The notes under the pieces were generated by a model that made no database searches, was not told the origin of the DNA, and saw only the letters and a program-made list of their open reading frames with translations. 64,000 nucleotides of DNA from an uncultured Flavobacterium sp. (GTDB taxonomy: Bacteria; Bacteroidota; Bacteroidia; Flavobacteriales; Flavobacteriaceae), in NCBI RefSeq assembly GCF_963422545.1, contig NZ_OY730239.1:62001-126000 (forward strand), written 5' to 3'. Positions 1 to 6,269 of the stretch are shown here, in pieces (within the stretch, counting starts at the first letter, position 1; every line of letters starts with the position of its first letter). The position numbers were made by a program, and so were the translations under genes.

Positions 1-324
1 TGTCCAGGAACTGGATAATCTCAATTGTAAAGTAATGATTTCTTTGATTCCCTTTGGACCATAAATATGCAAATCAGTAGTACGTCCTAGAAGTGCAAAA
101 GTCGAAATAGTACCAATCAGACCAAAAAAGTGATCTCCATGTAAATGCGAAATAAAAATGTGATTAATTTTTGAGAATTTAATCTTGTTTTTACGCAATT
201 GTACTTGAGTTCCTTCTCCGCAATCAATCAAAAACATTCTGTTTTTAATTTCTAAAACCTGCGCTGTTGGGTTGGTAATCGTTCTGGGAGTTGCGGCATA
301 ACAGCCAAGTATTGTAAGCTTCAA
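1..324 (-). CDS. rnz: Ribonuclease Z, N-terminal part (cut by window edge)
   Basis: tRNA 3'-end endonuclease of the metallo-beta-lactamase fold; it trims the 3' trailer of pre-tRNAs in the cytoplasm. The 108 codons seen begin LKLTILGCYAATPRT, the usual N-terminus of Flavobacterium RNase Z, and contain the metal-binding HLHGDH motif at about residue 60. No ATG fits, so TTG at 322-324 is taken as the start. The protein runs off the left edge, so about two thirds is missing. A palindromic GTTAAT-rich repeat lies directly upstream of the start. Confidence 0.9.
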   Translation of the reverse strand, partial: MKLTILGCYAATPRTITNPTAQVLEIKNRMFLIDCGEGTQVQLRKNKIKFSKINHIFISHLHGDHFFGLIGTISTFALLGRTTDLHIYGPKGIKEIITLQLRLSSSWT

Positions 325-330
325 TTTTTT

Positions 331-422
331 GTTAATTCGTTTAATTGTTAATTTGTTTAATCGGAAATTGTTAAAGTATAAAATCGATTAAACCGTTAAA
401 CAAATAAACAGTTAAACAAAAT
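331..422. repeat. GTTTAAT-type palindromic intergenic repeat, copy 1
   Basis: The left arm (331-364) is made of GTTAAT/GTTTAAT steps and the right arm (383-422) of ATTAAAC/GTTAAAC steps. The arms can pair with each other. The element fills most of the gap between rnz and the STAS-like gene. Related copies are at 1926-2010 and 53634-53757. Confidence 0.75.
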
Positions 423-430
423 AATCAATT

Positions 431-763
431 TTAAAATCCTAAGTCTCTTTCAATTTCTTCCATTTCGATAATATCGTGTGCTTCTAAAAGTGAAGGGACT
501 ACAATTAATTTATGCGAAATAGCATTAAAGTCAAGATCAGAGACTACAACTACAAATGATTTTTTGCCTTTTTTCTGTTGTTTCGAAAGTGGCATAAAAA
601 GCTTCAAATCCTTCTCAGTCAATCCGGGATCTGCTGATAAATCAATTATAATATTTTGTTTTTCAAAGGTTTTAAACTGCTGCGTTACTTTCTCCAAAAA
701 AGAATTAAAATCTCCCTGGGTATCTTTAATCGTAACGGTATGTCCTTTTTGATCTACTTTCAT
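431..763 (-). CDS. Small STAS-like protein upstream of rnz
   Basis: A 110-residue soluble protein with no signal peptide. Its alternating pattern (NIIIDLSAD, KSFVVVVSD, KLIVVPSLLEAHDIIEMEE) resembles the STAS / anti-anti-sigma fold. Residues 35-45 form the central strand, and the C-terminus looks like the usual last strand and helix. There is no clear phosphorylatable Ser at the classical position, so a regulatory phospho-switch is not supported. It sits between pyrB and rnz on the same strand; such proteins often carry a transferred ribonuclease Z name in databases. Function is unknown. Confidence 0.75.
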   Translation of the reverse strand: MKVDQKGHTVTIKDTQGDFNSFLEKVTQQFKTFEKQNIIIDLSADPGLTEKDLKLFMPLSKQQKKGKKSFVVVVSDLDFNAISHKLIVVPSLLEAHDIIEMEEIERDLGF

Positions 764-812
764 CTTATAATATATAGGCTCTGTTTTCGAGAGCTAAGGT
801 ACGTTTTTTTTT

Positions 813-977
813 AGTTTGCAGTCGCGGTTTTCAGTTTTCAGTTTTTAGCCTCAATTTTTGTCAGGCTGAGCGAAGTCGAAGCCCTTTACACATAAAAAGT
901 CCTTCGTCTTCGCTCAGGATAACATCCGTTTATAAGTCTCTCATTGAGACTGAAAACTGAGACTGAGACTGAAAACT
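813..977. repeat. Nested inverted repeat between pyrB and the STAS-like gene
   Basis: The inner arms are CTGAGCGAAGTCGAAG (about 866-882) and CTTCGTCTTCGCTCAG (about 902-917). The outer arms are TTTTCAGTTTTCAG-like (about 828-848) and CTGAGACTGAAAACT-like (about 945-977). The whole 165-bp stretch could fold into one long hairpin. The inner motif resembles a repeat common between genes in Bacteroidota. Confidence 0.7.
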
Positions 978-981
978 AAAC

Positions 982-1908
982 TTATTGAATCTTAGAAGCC
1001 AAAAGATAAATTACGGCCATTCTGATCGCTACACCATTTTCGACCTGATTCAAAATCACAGAATGATCAGAGTCAGCAACTTCAGATGTAATCTCTACTC
1101 CTCTATTGATTGGTCCCGGGTGCATGATTACGATTTCTTTTCCTAGCGAATCCAATAAAGGTTTATCTACACCATATTGTTGTGCATATTCACGCGTTGA
1201 TGGAAAAAAGTTTACATCCATACGCTCATTCTGTACACGAAGCATGTTTGCAACATCACACCATTCTAATGCTTTTCGCAAATTTGGTTCGACTGTAACT
1301 CCTAGTGATTCGATATATCTTGGAATCAATGTTTTTGGCCCGCATACTTTAACTTCAGCGCCTTGCATTTGCAAAGCATATATGTTTGATAAGGCTACTC
1401 TTGAATGCAGAATATCGCCTACAATTACTACTTTTTTCCCGGTTACATCTCCTAATTTTTCTCTGATAGAATAACTATCTAATAAAGCCTGAGTTGGATG
1501 TTCGTGCGCTCCGTCTCCGGCATTTACGATACTTGCTTTGACATTTTTAGATAAAAAATAAGCCGCTCCGGGATTGGAGTGGCGCATTACTACCATATCT
1601 ACTTTCATAGATAGAATATTGTTTACAGTATCAATTAAAGTTTCTCCTTTTTTAACAGATGATTGTGCTGCCGAAAAACTAATAACATCTGCAGATAATC
1701 GTTTTTGTGCTAACTCAAAAGAAAGTTTTGTTCTGGTACTGTTTTCGAAAAAAATGTTAGCAATGGTAATATCTCGTAATGAAGGAACTTTTTTAATAGG
1801 TCGGTTAATGACTTCTTTAAAATGATCGGCCGTTTCAAAAATTAGGTTAATATCATTCTCGTTGATATATTTAATTCCTAATAAGTGATTTACGCTTAAT
1901 TCTTTCAT
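982..1908 (-). CDS. pyrB: Aspartate carbamoyltransferase catalytic subunit
   Basis: Condenses carbamoyl phosphate with L-aspartate, the committed step of pyrimidine synthesis. The 308 residues match the family length. The carbamoyl-phosphate signature STRT is at 57-60, the mobile-loop lysines KKGE at about 86-89, and HPTQALLD at 137-144. The C-terminal HPGPINRG motif is also present. No regulatory subunit pyrI is in the window. pyrR lies directly upstream on the same strand, so control by the PyrR RNA-binding regulator is plausible, but no attenuator was identified. Confidence 0.97.
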   Translation of the reverse strand: MKELSVNHLLGIKYINENDINLIFETADHFKEVINRPIKKVPSLRDITIANIFFENSTRTKLSFELAQKRLSADVISFSAAQSSVKKGETLIDTVNNILSMKVDMVVMRHSNPGAAYFLSKNVKASIVNAGDGAHEHPTQALLDSYSIREKLGDVTGKKVVIVGDILHSRVALSNIYALQMQGAEVKVCGPKTLIPRYIESLGVTVEPNLRKALEWCDVANMLRVQNERMDVNFFPSTREYAQQYGVDKPLLDSLGKEIVIMHPGPINRGVEITSEVADSDHSVILNQVENGVAIRMAVIYLLASKIQ

Positions 1909-1925
1909 TGTGTTTGTTTATATGT

Positions 1926-2010
1926 TTTGTTTGTTTAATCGTTTATTTGTTAAATCGTTTAATTGTTTGGCTTTTCCGATTAAACAATTAACCGGTTAAC
2001 CGATTAAACT
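1926..2010. repeat. GTTTAAT-type palindromic intergenic repeat, copy 2
   Basis: The left arm 1926-1970 is rich in GTTTAATCGTTT steps and the right arm 1977-2010 in GATTAAAC/GGTTAAC steps. It occupies the whole pyrR-pyrB gap and touches the pyrR stop codon. Same family as 331-422 and 53634-53757. Confidence 0.75.
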
Positions 2011-2548
2011 AATTTGTCACCAAGTGAACTACATCTTCACCATCATTTTCTTTCCAGCTTACCTTTACTTTTTCATTATTTATGGCATCTACCTGACGAC
2101 CACGATAATCAGGCTGAATAGGTAAATTACGGCTAAAACGTCTGTCGATTAACACTAACAATTCAATTTCTGAAGGTCGCCCAAAAGATTGAATCGCGGT
2201 TAAGGCAGAACGAATGCTTCGTCCGGTAAACAAAACGTCATCTATAAAAATGACTTTCTTGTCTTCGACTATAAAATTTATTTGTGTTTTATTGGCTTCC
2301 AGCGGTTTATCAGTACGACGAAAATCATCTCTAAAAAAAGTAATGTCCAGATATCCTAAAGAAATTGCAGGAACCTTGTATTCGTTTTCTAATATTTGTT
2401 TTAAACGTTCAGCTAAAAAAACGCCTCTTGGCTGAATCCCCACTAAAATAGTATCGGAGAAATCAAGATGTTTTTCGATTAACTGACAAGCCAAACGATG
2501 GAGTATGATAGTAACTTCTTTTGAATTAAGTAATACTTTTTGGCTCAT
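2009..2548 (-). CDS. pyrR: Bifunctional pyr operon regulator / uracil phosphoribosyltransferase
   Basis: A type I phosphoribosyltransferase of 179 residues. The PRPP-binding loop VIFIDDVLFTGRS is at about residues 99-111, and the PRxGxxLA-like segment QPRGVFLAERL near 39-49 is typical of PyrR. Known members bind pyr mRNA in response to UMP and have uracil phosphoribosyltransferase activity. The ATG at 2546-2548 (MSQKVLL) is chosen over an upstream in-frame ATG that would add nine atypical residues and lie on the promoter box at 2573-2580. It precedes pyrB and is probably cotranscribed. Confidence 0.92.
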   Translation of the reverse strand: MSQKVLLNSKEVTIILHRLACQLIEKHLDFSDTILVGIQPRGVFLAERLKQILENEYKVPAISLGYLDITFFRDDFRRTDKPLEANKTQINFIVEDKKVIFIDDVLFTGRSIRSALTAIQSFGRPSEIELLVLIDRRFSRNLPIQPDYRGRQVDAINNEKVKVSWKENDGEDVVHLVTN

Positions 2549-2572
2549 AATTAAGTGTAATGTTTGGTTGGG

Positions 2573-2580
2573 CAAATATA
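2573..2580 (-). promoter_or_regulatory. Probable pyrR promoter -7 box
   Basis: The minus strand reads TATATTTG, an exact match to the Bacteroidota TAnnTTTG box, 25 bases upstream of the pyrR start. No good TTG -33 element was found at the expected distance. Confidence 0.5.
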
Positions 2581-2744
2581 CGAAATCAGAATTTATTTGT
2601 TGGGGTGTTGGGTGGGAAATAATTATTTTGAGTCAACTATAACCTCATTAATATATTTACTGTGCTTTTAATCAATTATAGTATTAAAATCTTAATTAAT
2701 TACAATTATATGGTTTTCCGTAAAACAATTCAATTTTAAGATTT

Positions 2745-2752
2745 TATATTTG
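2745..2752 (+). promoter_or_regulatory. Probable promoter -7 box of the nucleotidyltransferase-DUF262 pair
   Basis: TATATTTG matches TAnnTTTG about 86 bases before the ATG at 2839. The intervening leader is very AT rich. No clear TTG -33 box is seen. Confidence 0.45.
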
Positions 2753-2838
2753 AAAAATAAATAAATTTATCATTCTACTTCAAAATTGTATTAGCTTTTT
2801 GAAATTAAACATTATAAAAAAATAATTATTAGATTTAT

Positions 2839-3450
2839 ATGGTGACTATTGAAGAATATAAACAAGAAATTTTAGCTCTTAAAGATGATGATGAAAAAAG
2901 AATTTTTACCCAAAAACATTATTTTCATGGTAATCCAGCTGTATTTGATAATCGTGAAAATGAATATTACTATTTCAGAAAAAGAATTGCTGATCAATTT
3001 AAAATAGGATTTTTTGAAGTTCTAATAGTTGGCTCCTCTAAATTTGGTTTTAGTCCTTACAAATTCAGTAAATTTTCCCTTAATAGCGATATAGATGTAG
3101 TCTTATTCAACGAAAAATTATTTGATGATTTTCACAATTTAATTAGTGAATATCAATATCAAATTCGAAACCAAAAAATAAGATTAAATGAATCTCAATT
3201 AAAACAACATCAAAAATTTATACGATATTTTGTAATGGGTTGGATGCGTCCAGATTTATTACCACAAAATACTTCGGAATTTAAAGAATTAAAAGAAAAT
3301 TGGGACGATTTTTTTAAAAGTATATCACATTCTAAATCTGAAGTGGGGAATTACATTGTAAAAGGAGGACTTTTTAAAAGTTATTACTATGCAGAAAAAT
3401 ATTACCGTTCATCAATCGAAGAAGTATCTAACAAATTAAGTAAACTTTAA
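2839..3450 (+). CDS. Nucleotidyltransferase-fold protein (partner of DUF262 protein)
   Basis: 203 residues, soluble, very AT-rich gene. A nucleotidyltransferase-like active site is visible: VGSS at 64-67, then SDIDVVLF at 83-90 (acidic pair D84/D86), with a 17-residue insert between the GS and DxD parts. The rest is helical and rich in Lys, Tyr and Phe. The stop is one base before the ATG of the DUF262 gene, so the two are translationally linked. The substrate is not identifiable. A role in defence or toxin-antitoxin biology is an inference from the DUF262 partner and the accessory setting, not something the protein shows. Confidence 0.7.
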   Translation: MVTIEEYKQEILALKDDDEKRIFTQKHYFHGNPAVFDNRENEYYYFRKRIADQFKIGFFEVLIVGSSKFGFSPYKFSKFSLNSDIDVVLFNEKLFDDFHNLISEYQYQIRNQKIRLNESQLKQHQKFIRYFVMGWMRPDLLPQNTSEFKELKENWDDFFKSISHSKSEVGNYIVKGGLFKSYYYAEKYYRSSIEEVSNKLSKL

Positions 3451-3451
3451 A

Positions 3452-4450
3452 ATGGCAAGACAAATAGCAGCTCACCCAGATAAAAAAACAATATCAGATC
3501 TAATAGGAAAAATTCAGCGCGAAGAATTAATTCTTCAACCAGAATTTCAAAGAGAATTTGTTTGGACACCAAAACACATGGAAAAATTTATACAAACTAT
3601 ACTTGATGGATTTCCCTTTCCCGAAATATACATTTCTCAAAAAGGCATTAATCTTGACACATTAACAACTCAAAATGTAGTGGTTGACGGTCAACAAAGA
3701 CTAACTACAATTAAAAGATATATTGATGGAACATATGATTTTGAAAAATCTATACCTTTATTTAAAGACCTAGATGGTCAAGAAAAAACTGATTTTTTAA
3801 ATTATGATGTAACAGTAAGGGATTTAAAAGATGCTGCTCCAGAAACAATTATTGAAATATTTAAGCGTATTAATTCTACAAACTTTACACTAACAGCAAT
3901 TGAAATAAATAAAGCTATTTATAATGGTGAATTTATTTCCTGTGCAAAAGAAATTTTAGAAATAATAAAATCTAAAGACCTAAAAGTAGATATCTTCAGC
4001 GAAAGCGAATTGACTAGAATGGCTGATCTACATTTTATCTTATTAGTTTTATCTACAATTGAAGAGGGAGGATATTTTACTCGTGATAACGAAGTAGAAA
4101 AATATATTGCTCAATTTAACAATGAATATCCAGATCAACATCAAAAACAAGAAAAATTATCAAATGTACTAATAGATATATTAACAAGTGAATTAGAAGA
4201 TGATTCCATTTGGTTTAGAAAATCTAATTTTTTCACAATCGTAGTTGAACTCTATTTTAACAACACCAAAGTTGCTGATATATTAGAAGAATTAAATAAT
4301 TTTGAAGAACTTGTACTTACAAATAAAAATGAAGACAAGAATTCAAATGAATTTGCTCTATATTATTCCAACATGTATACAGGAACAAACAATAGATCAT
4401 CAAGAGTCATTAGAAGTGAACTCTTTAGAAAGAATATATTAAAATTATAA
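3452..4450 (+). CDS. DUF262 (GmrSD-type N-terminal domain) protein, no HNH domain
   Basis: 332 residues. DUF262 hallmarks are LQPEFQREFVW at 28-38, DGFPFPEIY at 52-60, DGQQRLTT at 79-86 and FKRINSTN at 137-144 followed by L and E. In GmrSD-type type IV restriction enzymes the DGQQR motif belongs to a nucleotide-dependent domain fused to a DUF1524 HNH nuclease. Here the protein ends without a recognisable HNH motif, so it may depend on the upstream nucleotidyltransferase-like partner (one-base gap). The C-terminal 150 residues are helical. Phage defence is a hypothesis only. Confidence 0.8.
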   Translation: MARQIAAHPDKKTISDLIGKIQREELILQPEFQREFVWTPKHMEKFIQTILDGFPFPEIYISQKGINLDTLTTQNVVVDGQQRLTTIKRYIDGTYDFEKSIPLFKDLDGQEKTDFLNYDVTVRDLKDAAPETIIEIFKRINSTNFTLTAIEINKAIYNGEFISCAKEILEIIKSKDLKVDIFSESELTRMADLHFILLVLSTIEEGGYFTRDNEVEKYIAQFNNEYPDQHQKQEKLSNVLIDILTSELEDDSIWFRKSNFFTIVVELYFNNTKVADILEELNNFEELVLTNKNEDKNSNEFALYYSNMYTGTNNRSSRVIRSELFRKNILKL

Positions 4451-4483
4451 TTTTTTTTGATTTAAAAAAACTAAAAAATCATA

Positions 4484-4625
4484 CCCGCTCTGCGAAGTCT
4501 TCCGACTTCGTAGCGACAACAATAGGACACGAAGAGAGTCAAAAAAATATTGGAACCCGCTCTGCGAAGTCTCCTGACTTCGCAACGACTACAATAGAAC
4601 ACAAGAAAGTCAAAAAATATTGGAA
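4484..4625. repeat. Two tandem copies of a ~71-bp repeat with an internal palindrome
   Basis: Unit 1 (4484-4555) and unit 2 (4556-4625) both begin CCCGCTCTGCGAAGTCT, continue through GACTTCG, ACACRAAG and AGTC, and end AAAAATATTGGAA. The internal GCGAAGTC / GACTTCG arms form a small hairpin. A further hairpin, GTACGAA / CTTCGTAC, follows at 4630-4653. A third, diverged unit lies at 5510-5580. The 429-bp gap 4451-4879 contains no gene; it also holds the 4771-4822 repeat. Confidence 0.8.
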
Positions 4626-4770
4626 CGAGTACGAAATCGGGAGACTTCGTACAGCATAGTTTTAATCGATTGGAAATCAAATATCATCTAATAAAAATTC
4701 TATTGCGATGATTCATGTTTATAAAGCCGTAAAATATTTGCCAAACTTATGGTTCTTTTTGTGCTTGTAA

Positions 4771-4822
4771 ACTGGATTAAAATCCAGCCCTACAATATTG
4801 GTCAAGCCGATGGCTCTTTTTG
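4771..4822. repeat. Dispersed ~50-bp repeat, copy 1
   Basis: Contains the palindrome TGGATTAAAATCCA, then CCCTACAATATTGG and GATGGCTCTTT. It is almost identical to 9733-9781, about 5 kb away. Confidence 0.75.
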
Positions 4823-4849
4823 ATTCTTAAAAAATTTCTCCAATTTTCT

Positions 4850-4857
4850 TATATTTG
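4850..4857 (+). promoter_or_regulatory. Probable promoter -7 box of the DHFR-like gene
   Basis: TATATTTG lies 22 bases before the ATG at 4880, the usual distance for a short leader. The nearest TTG is 27 bases upstream, which is too far for a good -33 box. Confidence 0.5.
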
Positions 4858-4879
4858 ATAAACGCAAAAACCAAACATC

Positions 4880-5473
4880 ATGAGAAAGATAATAGTCTTA
4901 ACTATGATTACAATCGATGGTGTAATGCAAGCGCCAGGCGGACCTGATGAAGATACTTCAGGTGGGTTTGAATATGGAGGCTGGGTTGCACCATTTGGAG
5001 ATGAAGAATATGGAAAGGTTATGCAAGAACAAATGAAACCTTCGGATATTCTTTTGGGCAGAAAAACATTTGATATTTTTGAAGATTATTGGCCAAAACA
5101 TGCAAATGGATGGCCAGGAATTAATGAAGTTACAAAATATGTTTTGTCATCAACCAGAAAAACTTCTGATTGGGAAAACTCTGTATTTCTCGAGAATATA
5201 GATGACATCAAAAAACTAAAAAATTCTGAAGGCGGGGATATTAAAGTTTGGGGAAGTGCAACGCTTGTTCAATTATTACTTAAACATGATTTAGTCGATG
5301 AATTTGCTCTCAAAATTCATCCAATAATTCTGGGTAAAGGCAAAAAATTGTTTGATGATGACGCAATTCCTTCAGCATTTACATTAACAGAAAACACTGT
5401 TACACCAAGTGGCGTAATTGCAGTGAGTTATAAACGAACTGGAGAAGTGAAAACTGGAACTATTGGGGAATAA
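4880..5473 (+). CDS. Dihydrofolate reductase-family (RibD C-terminal-like) protein
   Basis: 197 residues. MRKIIVLTMITIDGVMQAPGG is the typical start of the RibD-C/DHFR-like family. DILLGRKTFDIFEDYWP (about 56-72), KVWGSATLVQLLLKHDLVDE (about 119-138) and HPIILGKGKKLF (about 144-155) are the NADPH-binding and core motifs. These are cytoplasmic NADPH-dependent reductases of mostly unknown substrate. It is a single-gene unit with its own promoter box, flanked by dispersed repeats on both sides, so it is probably part of an accessory region. Confidence 0.85.
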   Translation: MRKIIVLTMITIDGVMQAPGGPDEDTSGGFEYGGWVAPFGDEEYGKVMQEQMKPSDILLGRKTFDIFEDYWPKHANGWPGINEVTKYVLSSTRKTSDWENSVFLENIDDIKKLKNSEGGDIKVWGSATLVQLLLKHDLVDEFALKIHPIILGKGKKLFDDDAIPSAFTLTENTVTPSGVIAVSYKRTGEVKTGTIGE

Positions 5474-5479
5474 AAATTG

Positions 5480-5503
5480 ATTTCCGAACTTGCATTAATC
5501 AAT
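5480..5503. repeat. Dispersed ~24-bp repeat, copy 1
   Basis: The segment TTTCCGAACTTGCA followed by TAATCAAT recurs at 9204-9228 with one substitution. It follows directly on the DHFR-like gene. Confidence 0.55.
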
Positions 5504-5509
5504 AAAATA

Positions 5510-5580
5510 GCTCTGCGAAGTCTCCTGACCTCGTAGCGACAACTGTAAGACACGAAGAAAGTCAAAAAAAATATTAGAAC
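5510..5580. repeat. Third copy of the ~71-bp repeat
   Basis: GCTCTGCGAAGTCTCCTGAC, then CTCGTAGCGACAACTGTAAG and GAAAGTC to ATATTAGAAC, matches the units at 4484-4625. It lies on the other side of the DHFR-like gene, so the gene is bracketed by copies. Confidence 0.75.
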
Positions 5581-5685
5581 AGGTAGACACAACTATAGCG
5601 CAGAAATTCTTTATTTGCATATAAAGCTTATAACTCAACATAAATCAAATCCAGATCCAGCAATTTGAATCCGTTAACTAAAAAA

Positions 5686-6111
5686 ATGATTTACATCGAT
5701 AAAAAAACATATCCATATTGTTACATTGAAGAAAAGAAATTTGACTGGGGAGAACCATACGATGACATAACACCTATTTTTAATTTATCAATTGATCCGG
5801 ATTTATCAGATATTGAATTTACAATTGAAGTATTAGGCAAAAATAATTTTAAGATTAATTTAGAAAAACTCTACAACATTCTCGTTAACAGAGAAGAAAA
5901 TGACCGTATAGAAAATTGCAATACACCAATTTTAAATCGCGATTTTCTATTAAACAATATCCATACCTATTTAAGTGTTAATTTAAATAGTACTTCTCCC
6001 TGGAAGAAACATTATGGTGAACATATGGAGAATGTTTATGAAAGTCTTCATCTGGAATCAATAGAAGAATCAATAAATAGAAAACTATTATTAGATAGAA
6101 AGTTCTATTAA
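5686..6111 (+). CDS. Orphan hypothetical protein
   Basis: 141 residues starting MIYIDKKTYPYCYIEEKKFD; an in-frame TTG at 5665 would add seven residues, but the ATG is preferred. The protein is acidic, soluble, and rich in Asn, Glu, Ile and Leu, with no signal peptide or membrane segment. No family was recognised. Its AT-rich composition, isolation between repeats and size are compatible with an immunity or antitoxin protein, but nothing in the sequence proves it. No promoter box was found. Confidence 0.55.
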   Translation: MIYIDKKTYPYCYIEEKKFDWGEPYDDITPIFNLSIDPDLSDIEFTIEVLGKNNFKINLEKLYNILVNREENDRIENCNTPILNRDFLLNNIHTYLSVNLNSTSPWKKHYGEHMENVYESLHLESIEESINRKLLLDRKFY

Positions 6112-6212
6112 GATCCTATAAATTCGAATCTAAGACCCGAAAAAGTCATTACCTTTTTATACTACAAAATTGCTTTGTCATAAAAAAGTCTTCTATAATT
6201 CTGTCTAAAAAA

Positions 6213-6249
6213 TAAAAATCCCATTCACCGTGGCGAATGGGATTTTGAA
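6213..6249 (-). terminator. Hairpin terminator after the phosphatase gene
   Basis: AAAATCCCATTC and GAATGGGATTTT form a 12-bp stem with an 8-base loop. A T-rich tract follows in the minus direction, 22 bases after the stop of the 6270-9011 gene. Confidence 0.8.
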
Positions 6250-6269
6250 AAAGATTTACTTAATACCTA

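Noticed and set aside
3452..4450. Full GmrSD type IV restriction enzyme
   Set aside because: The protein has DUF262 motifs but ends at 332 residues with no DUF1524/HNH signature, so only the domain is called.
4471..4680. Minus-strand open frame of 69 codons
   Set aside because: It is entirely built from the two tandem 71-bp repeats; the repeated CRRYEVRRLRRAG-type translation reflects the repeat.
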